From positions 1,364,001 to 1,428,000 of the forward strand of contig NZ_CP059570.1 of the NCBI RefSeq assembly GCF_014055005.1: DNA of 64,000 nt, in the 5' to 3' direction. Made by a program: the position numbers and the translations under genes. Positions 42,521 to 51,977 of this stretch are shown here, in pieces. Source of the DNA: Neisseria dentiae. Lineage in GTDB: Bacteria > Pseudomonadota > Gammaproteobacteria > Burkholderiales > Neisseriaceae. Below the pieces are notes generated by a model. That model worked only from the letters and a program-made list of their open reading frames with translations. It ran no database searches and was not told the origin of the DNA. The number at the start of each line of letters is the position of its first letter. Position 1 is the first letter of the stretch.

Positions 42521-44383
42521 CTATTTGCGCTCCACCTGGCTCACATCGCGCACGGCGCCGGTGTCGGCGGAAGTGGTCATCGCGGCGTAGGCGCGCAGGG
42601 CGGCGGAAACGTGGCGGTCGCGGTTTTCGGGTTGCCATGCTTTTGCGCCGCGTGCTTCCATTTCGGCGCGACGGCCGGCCAGTTCTTCGTCGGATACGGC
42701 CAGGCGGATGCTGCGGTTGGGGATGTCGATTTCAACGGTATCGCCCTCGCGCACCAAGCCGATGGCGCCGCCTTCGGCCGCTTCGGGAGAAACGTGGCCG
42801 ATGCTCAAACCGGAAGTGCCGCCTGAAAAACGGCCGTCGGTAAGCAGGGCGCAGGCTTTGCCCAAGCCTTTCGATTTCAGGTAGCTCGTGGGATAGAGCA
42901 TTTCCTGCATGCCGGGGCCGCCTTTGGGGCCTTCGTAGCGGATAATCACGATGTCGCCGGCCACGATTTGGTTGTCCAAAATGCCGGCCACGGCGCTGTC
43001 TTGGCTTTCAAACACGCGGGTGCGGCCGGTAAATTTCAAGATGCTGTCGTCCACGCCGGCGGTTTTCACCACGCAGCCGCGCTCGGCGATGTTGCCGAAC
43101 AGTACGGCCAAGCCGCCGTCTTGCGAATAGGCAAACTCTTTGCTGCGGATACAGCCGTTTTCGCGGTCTAAATCCAAGCTCGGCCACTGGCGGTTTTGCG
43201 AAAACGCCTGGGTGGTGCGCACGCCGCCGGGTGCGGCTTTGTAACGCGCATGCGCCGCTTCGTTGGCGGGATTCATCACGTCCCATTGTGCCAGCGCGTG
43301 TTTCAGCGTGGGTGCGTGCACGGTGGAAACATCGGTTTGCAGGCAGCCGGCGCGGTCGAGTTCGGCCAAAATCCCCATCACGCCGCCGGCGCGGTGAACG
43401 TCTTCCATGTGGTATTTCTGCGTGGTGGGCGCAACTTTGCACAGGCACGGCACTTGGCGGCTGATGCGGTCGATGTCGGCCATTTTGAAATCCACCTCGG
43501 CTTCGTTGGCGGCGGCCAGCAAGTGCAGCACGGTGTTGGTGGAGCCGCCCATCGCCACATCGAGGCTCATGGCGTTTTCAAACGCGGCTTTGGTGGCGAT
43601 GCTGCGCGGCAGTACGCTCGCGTCGTCTTGTTCGTAATAGCGTTTGGTGATTTCCACAATCAAGCGGCCCGCTTCGAGAAACAGCTCTTTGCGGCCGGCA
43701 TGGGTGGCCAGCAGCGAGCCGTTGCCGGGCAGCGACAAACCGAGTGCTTCGGTGAGACAGTTCATCGAGTTGGCGGTAAACATGCCCGAACACGAGCCGC
43801 AGGTGGGGCAGGCGGAACGCTCTACCGCGGCCACTGCTTCATCACTCACGTTGTCGTCGGCGGCATCAACCATCGCATCGACCAAATCGAGCTTGCGCTC
43901 GTCAACGATATTGGCCACGCCGATCACTTTACCCGCTTCCATCGGCCCGCCGGAAACAAACACGGTGGGGATGTTCAGGCGCATGGCGGCCATCAGCATG
44001 CCGGGGGTGATTTTGTCGCAGTTGGAAATGCACACCAGCGCGTCGGCGCAGTGGGCGTTCACCATATACTCCACCGAATCGGCAATCAAATCGCGGCTGG
44101 GCAGGCTGTAGAGCATGCCGCCGTGGCCCATGGCGATGCCGTCGTCCACCGCGATGGTGTTGAACTCTTTGGCCAAGCCGCCCGCCTTTTCGATTTCGCG
44201 GGCAACCATCTGACCCAAATCGTGCAAATGCACATGGCCGGGCACGAATTGGGTGAACGAGTTGGCGATGGCGATAATCGGCTTGCCGAAATCTTCGTCG
44301 GCCACGCCGGTGGCGCGCCACAATGCGCGGGCGCCGGCCATATTGCGGCCGTGGGTGGAGGTTTTGGAGCGGTAGGCTGGCAT
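42521..44383 (-). CDS. ilvD: Dihydroxy-acid dehydratase
   Basis: IlvD performs the dehydration step of isoleucine and valine synthesis. The 620-residue enzyme has the iron-sulfur ligands in CISNCDKITPGMLMA and ACPTCGSCSGMFTANSMNC (about residues 122 and 195) and the signature GRFSGGTSGLSIGHVSPEAA near the C-terminus. The length is normal for the E. coli-type [4Fe-4S] enzyme. It depends on cluster assembly by the isc genes. Confidence 0.96.
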   Translation of the reverse strand: MPAYRSKTSTHGRNMAGARALWRATGVADEDFGKPIIAIANSFTQFVPGHVHLHDLGQMVAREIEKAGGLAKEFNTIAVDDGIAMGHGGMLYSLPSRDLIADSVEYMVNAHCADALVCISNCDKITPGMLMAAMRLNIPTVFVSGGPMEAGKVIGVANIVDERKLDLVDAMVDAADDNVSDEAVAAVERSACPTCGSCSGMFTANSMNCLTEALGLSLPGNGSLLATHAGRKELFLEAGRLIVEITKRYYEQDDASVLPRSIATKAAFENAMSLDVAMGGSTNTVLHLLAAANEAEVDFKMADIDRISRQVPCLCKVAPTTQKYHMEDVHRAGGVMGILAELDRAGCLQTDVSTVHAPTLKHALAQWDVMNPANEAAHARYKAAPGGVRTTQAFSQNRQWPSLDLDRENGCIRSKEFAYSQDGGLAVLFGNIAERGCVVKTAGVDDSILKFTGRTRVFESQDSAVAGILDNQIVAGDIVIIRYEGPKGGPGMQEMLYPTSYLKSKGLGKACALLTDGRFSGGTSGLSIGHVSPEAAEGGAIGLVREGDTVEIDIPNRSIRLAVSDEELAGRRAEMEARGAKAWQPENRDRHVSAALRAYAAMTTSADTGAVRDVSQVERK

Positions 44384-44540
44384 GGTTGTTATCCTTTTTC
44401 TGAATCGGTTGCAGGCCGTCTGAAAGATTGCAGCGGTTTGAATATCGGTTTTGCGGTTGCAAATATGTTGCAGAAACCGTTTTCAGACGGCCTTAAATAA
44501 ATACGTTTGACGATGTTTTTTTAAGGAGTGTAGTCAGGAT

Positions 44541-44582
44541 TTTAACCAAAAATGCCGCCGCAACGCGGTCGACTACACGCCC
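44541..44582. repeat. 42-bp dispersed repeat, copy 2
   Basis: Begins TTTAACCAAAAATGCCGCCG and ends GACTACACGCCC; 39 of 42 bases agree with 34355-34396. Here GTGTAGTC just upstream (44528-44535) pairs with GACTACAC at its end, giving a possible hairpin beyond the hisF stop. Confidence 0.65.
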
Positions 44583-44588
44583 TAAGGC

Positions 44589-45356
44589 TTACAAGCGCAC
44601 TTCGATACCGGCTGCGCGCATAGCCAGTTTGGCTTCGTGTATGCCCACTTCGCCGAAGTGGAAAATGCTGGCCGCCAGCACCGCATCGGCTTTGCCTTCT
44701 TTCACGCCGTCGATCAGGTGCTGCACGTTGCCCACGCCGCCGGAAGCAATCACGGGAATATCCACCGCCTCGGAAACGGCGCGGGTGAGCGGCAGGTTGA
44801 AGCCGGCTTTGGTGCCGTCCCTGTCCATGCTGGTGAGCAGGATTTCGCCCGCGCCGCGCGCCTGCATGTTTTTCGCCCATTCCACCGCATCAATGCCGGT
44901 GGGCTTGCGACCGCCGTGGGTAAACACTTCCCAACGGGTGTTTTCCGGGTTGACGGCTTTGGCGTCTATCGCCACCACAATCGCCTGCGAGCCGAAAAAA
45001 CCGGCCGCTTCGTTAACCAAATCGGGGTTGGTAACGGCGGCGGTGTTGATGCTGGCTTTGTCGGCGCCGGCATTGAGCAGGCGGCGCACGTCGGCCACGC
45101 TGCGCACGCCGCCGCCGACGGTTAGCGGGATAAACACCTGCGAAGCCACGTCTTCAATCACATGCAGAATGGTGTCGCGGTTGTCGCTGCTGGCGGTAAT
45201 GTCGAGAAAGGTCAACTCGTCGGCGCCTTCGTCGTTGTAGCGTTTGGCCACATCGACGGGGTTGCCCGCATCGCGCAGGCCGACGAAATTCACACCTTTG
45301 ACCACGCGGCCGTTATCGACGTCCAAACAGGGGATGATGCGTTTTGCTAATGCCAT
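44589..45356 (-). CDS. hisF: Imidazole glycerol phosphate synthase, cyclase subunit
   Basis: HisF uses ammonia from HisH to close the imidazole ring. The 255-residue barrel has the catalytic aspartates in RIIPCLDVDNGRVVKGVNF (Asp11) and VVAIDAKAVNPENTRWEVFT (Asp130 region), and the phosphate sites TVGGGVRSVADV and IASGGVGNVQHL. It belongs to the hisH-hisA-hisF cluster but is separated from hisA by two non-histidine genes. Confidence 0.96.
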   Translation of the reverse strand: MALAKRIIPCLDVDNGRVVKGVNFVGLRDAGNPVDVAKRYNDEGADELTFLDITASSDNRDTILHVIEDVASQVFIPLTVGGGVRSVADVRRLLNAGADKASINTAAVTNPDLVNEAAGFFGSQAIVVAIDAKAVNPENTRWEVFTHGGRKPTGIDAVEWAKNMQARGAGEILLTSMDRDGTKAGFNLPLTRAVSEAVDIPVIASGGVGNVQHLIDGVKEGKADAVLAASIFHFGEVGIHEAKLAMRAAGIEVRL

Positions 45357-45483
45357 ATTGTGTTTCCCGAAGCAGGCCGTCTGAAAAAAACGGCACGGGT
45401 GTTTTCAGACGGCCTTGGTTGGTGCGGCTAAACGCCGGTGCGCCCAATCTAAAATATTTGAAGGCCGGTTTCATTATTGGCGT

Positions 45484-46614
45484 TTAATTGCCGCCGAGCA
45501 AATCGTTATACACGTCCAATGTTTTTTTTGCCATAACTTCGCCGGTAAACGATGCCAACGCTTTTTGTTGGCCTGCTGCGGCAAACGCGGCTCTTTTTTC
45601 CGGATCGCTAACTAACTCGTGCAAATATTGCCGAAACTGTTCAATATTGCCGTTTTCAAAAATATAGCCGGTTTTTCCGTGCTCAATCTGATCATAAGCC
45701 CCGCCCGTGTTGCTGCGAACCACGCAACACCCCATCAGCATCGCTTCAACCACCACCAAGCCGAACCCCTCTACGCGCGAAGGCAGCACCATGATGTCTA
45801 TCATCGGATAAATTTCGGTGAGCGGCTGGAACGGCAGGATTTTCACCATTTCGGTTAAACCCATATCGCGTATTTTCTGCTGCACGCTGTTGATTTGGCT
45901 TTCTGCCGAAGAGCCGACAAACACAATTTCAATTTTTTCTTTTATTTCAGGCGGCAGGCCGTCGACGGCATCCAGCAGAATATCGTGCCCTTTGTTATAT
46001 TCGAATGAGGCAACCAACCCGATAACCACCTTGCCGGTTGAAATGCCGTGTTTGCGCTTCAGCGTTTCTTTTTCGCCATCGCTCAGATTTTTATAATATT
46101 TTTCTTTAGAAACCCCGTTATGAATCAGATATAAATCTTTATCGCCGTATTGATAACGGTTTTTCAGCATATCGTAAATCTCGCTGCTGATGGCGATCTC
46201 TTTGCTTGCCCGGTAATCCAATATCGGATATTTGTTGTCCATACCGTGGCGGGTGCGCACGAATTTCAACCCCAAAAACTTCGGCACGAGCGACAATATC
46301 GGTGTGTGGATATGTATGATGTCGAATTGGTGCTTTTTGAGGGCTTTTCTGCACGCCAAAATACTGCGGATCAAGTTCAACACATAAACCGCCTTGCTGG
46401 TTTTATTAATCGGAAAATCTATTTCGATAAACTTGATTCCCGTGTCGAGCAGGCGGTTGAACTGCCCCATGTTTTCTTTTGATTCTTTATAGCGGGCGCC
46501 ATAAGAAAGCAGATAAACATCATGCCCTTCTTTTATCAGCTCTTCAGTCAGATCAATAAGATAATTCGTTACACCGCCGAGAAACACCACTCTGGACAGC
46601 ATTGCAATTTTCAT
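45484..46614 (-). CDS. Glycosyltransferase family 4
   Basis: The 376-residue GT-B enzyme starts MKIAMLSRVVFLGGVTNYLI at 46614 and has an N-terminal donor-independent domain (DIIHIHTPILSLVPKFLGL) and the GT4 C-terminal motif LPSRVEGFGLVVVEAMLMGC near residue 280. It should transfer a sugar to a surface polysaccharide or lipooligosaccharide. AT content is clearly higher than its histidine-gene neighbours, with AAA/AAT/ATA codons frequent, which suggests transfer. The sugar and acceptor cannot be told. Confidence 0.87.
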   Translation of the reverse strand: MKIAMLSRVVFLGGVTNYLIDLTEELIKEGHDVYLLSYGARYKESKENMGQFNRLLDTGIKFIEIDFPINKTSKAVYVLNLIRSILACRKALKKHQFDIIHIHTPILSLVPKFLGLKFVRTRHGMDNKYPILDYRASKEIAISSEIYDMLKNRYQYGDKDLYLIHNGVSKEKYYKNLSDGEKETLKRKHGISTGKVVIGLVASFEYNKGHDILLDAVDGLPPEIKEKIEIVFVGSSAESQINSVQQKIRDMGLTEMVKILPFQPLTEIYPMIDIMVLPSRVEGFGLVVVEAMLMGCCVVRSNTGGAYDQIEHGKTGYIFENGNIEQFRQYLHELVSDPEKRAAFAAAGQQKALASFTGEVMAKKTLDVYNDLLGGN

Positions 46615-46674
46615 ACTTGTCTCCAAAATTATTTTGCCGAGCAATTCAGGTGCGCTTCCGGAAAACGGTTTGTG

Positions 46675-46992
46675 TCAAGCCGCCAAACCCGCCACCCAGG
46701 CAGGCAGACGCTCGAAAAGCTGGTAATAGCCGATTGCGCCCACGGCAGCCAATACCATCGTGCTCATAAAGCTGCCGGCAACACGGTTGACGATGGCGAA
46801 CAGCAATGAAGCATAGGCCCATAAAATACCCATCACCGCGCACCACTGCCCGTCAATCTGCGGCAGCGCGAAATCTATACCCATGCTGATTAATATGCTG
46901 ATGATGGTGAAGGCCAGCCCTTCGCTGACGGCGCGGATATCGCGGCTGGACGACCACAGCGTCCAAAAGCCCAAAACAAATGCCTGAAACAT
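46675..46992 (-). CDS. Small membrane protein between hisA and hisF
   Basis: The 105-residue product has four hydrophobic stretches (AFVLGFWTLW, AFTIISILISMGIDFAL, MGILWAYASLLFAIV and MSTMVLAAVGAIGYY). Base composition is like the core genes, unlike the glycosyltransferase downstream. I recall a conserved hypothetical at this place in neisserial his clusters. Function is unknown. Confidence 0.78.
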   Translation of the reverse strand: MFQAFVLGFWTLWSSSRDIRAVSEGLAFTIISILISMGIDFALPQIDGQWCAVMGILWAYASLLFAIVNRVAGSFMSTMVLAAVGAIGYYQLFERLPAWVAGLAA

Positions 46993-47085
46993 GGTTTTAC
47001 CCCTTTTTAATAAAAAACAATCTGTTGTTTGAAATATTTTTACGTTTTCCGCCGGATTGCGGCAGCCGTTTCAGACGGCCTTTGC

Positions 47086-47829
47086 TTATTGCGCCGTAAG
47101 CGAATCGGCCAGCTTTTGCGCTTCGGCAAAATCAATGCTGCCTTCGTAAATCGCCCGGCCGGTGATGGCGCCGGCCACGCCGCTTTTTTCTACGGCGCAC
47201 AGGGCGCGGATATCGTTCAAATCGGTCAGCCCGCCCGAGGCAATCACGGGGATTTTCACGGCTTCGGCCAGTTTGACGGTGGCTTCGATGTTTACGCCGC
47301 TCATCATGCCGTCGCGGCCGATGTCGGTGTAGATGATGCTGTTGACGCCGTCGTCTTCAAAACGTTTGCTCAAATCAATCACATGGTGTTCGGTAACGGT
47401 TGCCCAACCGTCGATAGCAACCATGCCTTCTTTGGCATCCAAACCCACGATGATGTGGCCTGCGAATTCTTTGCAGGCTTCGCGCACGAATTCGGGTTTT
47501 TTCACGGCGGCGGTGCCGATAATCACATCGGTCAGCCCCAAATCGAGGTATTTTTCGATGGTTTGTAAGTCGCGGATACCGCCGCCCAGCTGCACGGTAA
47601 TCTCTTTGGCCACTTCGCCCAAAATGCCGCCGATGGCTTCGAGGTTTTTCGGCTTGCCGGCGAAGGCGCCGTCCAAATCCACCAAATGCAGACGGCGCGC
47701 GCCTTGTTTGAACCAATGCAGCGCGGTTTCGGCCGGGTTGTCGGAAAACACGGTGGCCTGATCCATCAGGCCCTGCTTCAGGCGCACGCAGCGGCCTTCT
47801 TTCAAATCGATTGCGGGAATCAGCAGCAT
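47086..47829 (-). CDS. hisA: Phosphoribosylformimino-AICAR isomerase
   Basis: HisA isomerises ProFAR to PRFAR. The 247-residue barrel has LLIPAIDLKEGRCVRLKQG (Asp8), VQLGGGIRDLQTIEKYL, VGLDAKEGMVAIDGW, YTDIGRDGMMSGVNIEA (catalytic second aspartate) and VIASGGLTDLNDI. It is 72 bases downstream of hisH in the same direction. Confidence 0.96.
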   Translation of the reverse strand: MLLIPAIDLKEGRCVRLKQGLMDQATVFSDNPAETALHWFKQGARRLHLVDLDGAFAGKPKNLEAIGGILGEVAKEITVQLGGGIRDLQTIEKYLDLGLTDVIIGTAAVKKPEFVREACKEFAGHIIVGLDAKEGMVAIDGWATVTEHHVIDLSKRFEDDGVNSIIYTDIGRDGMMSGVNIEATVKLAEAVKIPVIASGGLTDLNDIRALCAVEKSGVAGAITGRAIYEGSIDFAEAQKLADSLTAQ

Positions 47830-47901
47830 TTTATTTCCTGGTATTTTTCATGCTTTCAGACGGCCTCGATGCCGTCTGAAAAGGCTGTATTTTACACAAT
47901 T

Positions 47902-48546
47902 TTAACCGTTCCAGCGGAGAAAATTACGCAGCAGTAGCAGGCCGCCGTCGTGGCTTTTTTCGGTGTGGAACTGGGTGGCGAACACGTTGTCTTTGCCCAC
48001 GATGCAGGCAAATTCGTTCGGATATTCGCTGGTGCCGAGCACAATGCCGTTATCGGCGGGGGCGAAATAGTAGCTGTGCACAAAATAGAAACGGGTGTTT
48101 TGGGGCACATCTTGAAACAGCGGATGCTCCTGCGTTTGATGCACGGTGTTCCAGCCCATATGCGGCACTTTGAGCTTGCCTCCCTCGGCATCGCGGCGGT
48201 TGGCCGCAAAACGCTTCACATCGCCCGCAAACCAGCCCAAACCGGCGGTATCACCCTCTTCGCTGTGGTCGAACAGCAGTTGGGCGCCCACACAGATGCC
48301 GAAAAAAGGCTTGTTTTTCAGGCCGTCTGAAACCGCCTCGCCCAAGCCGCTGCGTTGCAGCGCGGCCATGCAGTCGGGCATGGCACCCTGCCCCGGAAAC
48401 ACCACTTTATCGGCGGCAAACACTTCTTCGGGGCGGTCGGTGAGCACGATTTGCGCGTTCACATCCGCCAGCTTCTGCGCGGCCTGCACCGATTTCAGCA
48501 CCGAATGCAGATTACCCATGCCGTAATCGACGATGGCAACTTTCAT
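47902..48546 (-). CDS. hisH: Imidazole glycerol phosphate synthase, glutamine amidotransferase subunit
   Basis: HisH hydrolyses glutamine and channels ammonia to HisF. From 48546 (MKVAIVDYGMGNLHSVLKSV) the protein has 214 residues; the 42 codons upstream are not homologous. The nucleophile cysteine is in PFFGICVGAQLLFDHSEEGD (about residue 85) and the His-x-Glu pair in FATQFHTEKSHDGG. A DUS is encoded inside the gene (VSDGL). Confidence 0.96.
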   Translation of the reverse strand: MKVAIVDYGMGNLHSVLKSVQAAQKLADVNAQIVLTDRPEEVFAADKVVFPGQGAMPDCMAALQRSGLGEAVSDGLKNKPFFGICVGAQLLFDHSEEGDTAGLGWFAGDVKRFAANRRDAEGGKLKVPHMGWNTVHQTQEHPLFQDVPQNTRFYFVHSYYFAPADNGIVLGTSEYPNEFACIVGKDNVFATQFHTEKSHDGGLLLLRNFLRWNG

Positions 48547-48634
48547 GTTTGATCCTTTCTGGCGGTTTGAACCATTGCAAACGGCAGATGATAACAGAAA
48601 CAAAACAGAGGCCGAAGCCCCTGTTTTACCGCCG

Positions 48635-50062
48635 TTAAACTTCCAAATACTCCATAATGCTCTCCGCCGCATCGCGCCCTTCGGCGATGGCGGTCACCAC
48701 CAAATCCGAGCCGCGGGTGATGTCGCCGCCGGCAAACACTTTCGGGTTGGCGGTTTGCTGTTTCAGACGGCCTTCGGCGGCGATGCGGCCTTTGCCGTCC
48801 ACATTCACGCCCACGTCAGTCAGCCACGGCATGGCGTGCGGCGCAAAACCGAAGGCCACGATTACCGCATCGCAGGCAATCACTTCTTCGCTACCCTCGA
48901 TGATTTCGGCGCGGCGGCGGCCTTTTTCGTCCGGCTCGCCCATGCGGGTTTTGACGATTTTGATGCCGCTCACCTTGCCGTTTTGATCGGTGTGCACCGC
49001 CAGCGGTTCAGCTTCGATTTCAATGGGTTGGGCGTTAAATTGGAAGCCCACGCCCTCTTCTTTGGCGTTGGTGTATTCTTTTTTGCTGCCCGGCATATTG
49101 GCCGCGTCGCGGCGGTACACACAGGTAACTTCCGCCGCACCCTGGCGCACCGAAGTGCGCACGCAGTCCATCGCCGTGTCGCCGCCGCCCAGCACCACCA
49201 CGCGCTTGCCCGCCATGCTCACATAATCGGGCGCATCCAGATTGAGCAAGTTTTGCGTGTTGCCGATCAAGAACGGCAGCGCCGAATACACGCCCTCGGC
49301 GTTTTCGTTGGGAATCTCGGCCTTCATGCCCTGATAGGTGCCCACGCCCAAAAACACCGCGTCGTATTGCTGAACCAACTCGGCCAGCGTGATGTCTTTG
49401 CCGATGTCCACGCCCAGCTTGAACTCGATGCCCATGTCGTTAAACAGCTCGCGGCGGCGGCTCATCACGTCTTTTTCCAGCTTGAACGAAGGAATGCCGA
49501 AAGTGAGCAGGCCGCCGATTTCAGGCTGACGCTCGTACACGGTAACCGCCACGCCGTTGCGGATCAGTACGTCGGCACAGCCCAAACCGGCCGGCCCGGC
49601 ACCGATTACCGCCACTTTTTTGCCGCTGGCGGGCACATCGCCCACCTGCGGTTTCCAGCCCATTTCAAAGGCTTTTTCGGTGATGTATTTTTCCACATTG
49701 CCGATGGTTACCGCGCCGAATTCGGCGTTCAGCGTGCAATCGCCCTCGCACAGACGGTCTTGCGGGCAGACGCGGCCGCACACCTCGGGCAGCGTGTTGG
49801 TGGAATGCGCCAATTCGGCCGCTTCGATGATGCGCCCTTCGTTGGCCAGTTTCAGCCAATTGGGGATATTGTTGTGCAGCGGGCATTTGTTTTGGCAATA
49901 AGGGTTGCCGCACGCCAAACAGCGGTCGGCCTGCGATTGCGCCTGTGTATCGGTAAACGCCTGATAAATCTCCACAAACGCGGTTTTGCGCGTGTTCAGC
50001 GGGATTTTCGGCGGATCGACACGCGGCAGGTCGATAAATTGGTAAACATTTTCACGGGACAT
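48635..50062 (-). CDS. gltD: Glutamate synthase small subunit
   Basis: GltD passes electrons from NADPH to the large subunit for glutamate synthesis. From 50062 (MSRENVYQFIDLPRVDPPKI, with AAGGAAC upstream) it has 475 residues. Iron-sulfur cysteines are in CLACGNPYCQNKCPLHNNIP and CGRVCPQDRLCEGDC; FAD sits at VAVIGAGPAGLGCADVLI and NADPH at VVVLGGGDTAMDCVRT. It is separated from gltB by three unrelated genes on the same strand. Confidence 0.95.
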   Translation of the reverse strand: MSRENVYQFIDLPRVDPPKIPLNTRKTAFVEIYQAFTDTQAQSQADRCLACGNPYCQNKCPLHNNIPNWLKLANEGRIIEAAELAHSTNTLPEVCGRVCPQDRLCEGDCTLNAEFGAVTIGNVEKYITEKAFEMGWKPQVGDVPASGKKVAVIGAGPAGLGCADVLIRNGVAVTVYERQPEIGGLLTFGIPSFKLEKDVMSRRRELFNDMGIEFKLGVDIGKDITLAELVQQYDAVFLGVGTYQGMKAEIPNENAEGVYSALPFLIGNTQNLLNLDAPDYVSMAGKRVVVLGGGDTAMDCVRTSVRQGAAEVTCVYRRDAANMPGSKKEYTNAKEEGVGFQFNAQPIEIEAEPLAVHTDQNGKVSGIKIVKTRMGEPDEKGRRRAEIIEGSEEVIACDAVIVAFGFAPHAMPWLTDVGVNVDGKGRIAAEGRLKQQTANPKVFAGGDITRGSDLVVTAIAEGRDAAESIMEYLEV

Positions 50063-50097
50063 GGTTTGTTCCTTTTTTTCTTTTGTCAATGGGTGGT

Positions 50098-50706
50098 TTA
50101 TAAGCTTTCAATAAACGCACGAATATGTTGTGCCACTTGCGGGGCGTGTTGGTAAGCAAAATCGTGTTGCCCTTGTGGAATCATGTGCAAGTGTGCATGG
50201 GGCAACTGTTGTTGTAGGGCGTGCCCAATGGCAAGGGGGCTAATTGGGTCGGCATCGCCCCAAAGCAGCAAAACAGGTTGTTTGACATGCGCCAAATCGG
50301 GGCTTAAATCGTATTGGGCTTCAACAAACCATGTGGGCAGATGCGCCAAATTGAGTAAATAATCTTCGCGCCAATCTGCTGCGCCCAATGCTGATGTGTC
50401 CAAACCGCCTGATGTGGCAACCAAGACCAAACCTTGTACATAATTGGGTTTACGCAAAGCGGCTTGTATGGCAATGATGCCACCCATGGATTGCGCTACG
50501 ATAATGGTAGGTTGGGAGATGTGGTCAATCACCCAATCGCTTAAGGTGGCAAAACTATGTACGCTGGCTACTTTGGGTTGTCCAGCAAATTCAGGGTAGG
50601 CTTGTAAGGTGCAGCGATAAGATGCAGGCAATAAGTTGGCAACGGGTTGCCAAAATGTTGGGTCACCTGCTGCGCCCGCTAAAAACAATAATCGAACTGT
50701 TTTCAT
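50098..50706 (-). CDS. Alpha/beta hydrolase
   Basis: The 202-residue protein begins MKTVRLLFLAGAAGDPTFWQ and has the nucleophile elbow VAQSMGGIIAIQAALRK (Ser about residue 81), the aspartate in LLLWGDADPISPLAIG and histidine in QGQHDFAYQHAPQ. It is a compact esterase or thioesterase-like hydrolase of unknown substrate. Codon use (CAA, TTG, AAT rich) is unlike gltB and gltD, suggesting recent acquisition. A short palindromic GTCGGGCAT-type sequence lies just upstream (around 50737-50775). Confidence 0.83.
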   Translation of the reverse strand: MKTVRLLFLAGAAGDPTFWQPVANLLPASYRCTLQAYPEFAGQPKVASVHSFATLSDWVIDHISQPTIIVAQSMGGIIAIQAALRKPNYVQGLVLVATSGGLDTSALGAADWREDYLLNLAHLPTWFVEAQYDLSPDLAHVKQPVLLLWGDADPISPLAIGHALQQQLPHAHLHMIPQGQHDFAYQHAPQVAQHIRAFIESL

Positions 50707-50782
50707 GATGTCTCTGCCGGTTTTGTAGCCCGACATAATTTGCTCATTACCTTTGTCGGGCATAAATGCCCGACCTACGGAA

Positions 50783-51367
50783 CTACTGGCGCACTACCAT
50801 CATCAAGCCTGCGCCAACCGGCAGAATACTGTGGGTAAAACGCTGGTCAGCCGCCACCAAGCGGATAAAATCGGCCACTTGCTCGGCATGGGACAACACA
50901 TTGTCCACCACCAGCGTGCTGCCCGCCTCGGCCAAGGCATCCGCCAAATGCGGCCAATATCCGCAATAGGCGGGCCGCTCGGCATCCAGCAAAATCAGAT
51001 CATAGACTTCCCGGTTGTCGGCCAGAAATGCGCCAGCATCCCCGCATACCGCCTGCACCCCGTTTTGCAGGCCGTTGGCGACCAAATGGCGCATGGCGGC
51101 TTGCTGGCGTTCGGCTTCGATTTCCAGCGTGGCCAGCCGGCCGCCGGTCTGTTCCAGCGCATCGGCCAGCCACAAGGTGGAATAACCGCCCGAGGTGCCG
51201 ATTTCCAATACGTTTTGCGCGCGTTTGGCCAATACCAGCAAGGCCAGAAATTGGGCCGATTCCGGCTCAATGCTGCGCCAGCGCTGCAAACGGTCGGTTT
51301 GCGCGGCATCCTCGCGACGATAGCTTTGATAAAGCTGCTCAAGATAGGCACGACGTTCGCTATTCAT
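50783..51367 (-). CDS. SAM-dependent O-methyltransferase
   Basis: The 194-residue protein has the class I methyltransferase motif NVLEIGTSGGYSTLWLADAL (residues about 52-71), the acidic loop LATLEIEAERQQ and YDLILLDAERPAYCGYW, close to the catechol/caffeoyl-CoA O-methyltransferase group. Its ATG overlaps the stop of the acetyltransferase gene by four bases (ATGA), so the two are co-translated. Substrate is unknown. Confidence 0.83.
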   Translation of the reverse strand: MNSERRAYLEQLYQSYRREDAAQTDRLQRWRSIEPESAQFLALLVLAKRAQNVLEIGTSGGYSTLWLADALEQTGGRLATLEIEAERQQAAMRHLVANGLQNGVQAVCGDAGAFLADNREVYDLILLDAERPAYCGYWPHLADALAEAGSTLVVDNVLSHAEQVADFIRLVAADQRFTHSILPVGAGLMMVVRQ

Positions 51368-51861
51368 GTGTTTTCCCCAACGGTTTTGCGATACAGGATT
51401 TCGCCGGGCAAGCCGTCAAAATCTTTGTATTCCCGATGCACAAAGCCCTGCTTGGTCAGAATCTTGCGTGAGGCCACATTGGCCGGGTCGATGATGGCAA
51501 AGATACCATCCAGTGCTTGTGTTTGCGCCAAGGCCAGCAATTGGGCGGCAATGCGCCCGCCCCATCCTTTGCCCCAGTATTCGGGCAACAGCATATAGCC
51601 CAGCTCGGCCTCGCGGCTATCGGCGGATTCAAGCGTAAGCTTGCCCAAGCCCAAAAACCGCCCTGCCGCATCCCGTACCTTGAAGCTGCCGAACAGCGGA
51701 TGCAGCGCATTGTTGGCCAACAGTTTGTCAAAATCCGCCCGCGCTTCGTGCTCCGGCAAGGCGCGTTCGGTAATCATCGCCATCACCTCGGCATTGCCGA
51801 CGAGTTGCCGATAATCGGCAAAATCGGCTGCGGTGAATTTTTCCAATGTCAGTTGTGTCAT
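51364..51861 (-). CDS. GNAT-family N-acetyltransferase
   Basis: From 51861 (MTQLTLEKFTAADFADYRQL) the protein has 165 residues and the RimJ/RimL-like acetyl-CoA motif ELGYMLLPEYWGKGWGGRIA followed by ASRKILTKQGFVHREYKDF. It acetylates an unknown amine, possibly a protein N-terminus or a small molecule. It is first in a GNAT-methyltransferase pair inserted between gltB and gltD. Confidence 0.85.
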   Translation of the reverse strand: MTQLTLEKFTAADFADYRQLVGNAEVMAMITERALPEHEARADFDKLLANNALHPLFGSFKVRDAAGRFLGLGKLTLESADSREAELGYMLLPEYWGKGWGGRIAAQLLALAQTQALDGIFAIIDPANVASRKILTKQGFVHREYKDFDGLPGEILYRKTVGENT

Positions 51862-51977
51862 GCAGTTTCTCCTGTACCATATCTGCTTGGTTGGCAAGCC
51901 AGTAAGTCGGCCATAAATGCCCGACCAATCATTTTCAGACGGCCTTTCAGGTAGCCTTTGAGGCCGTCTGAAAACCC

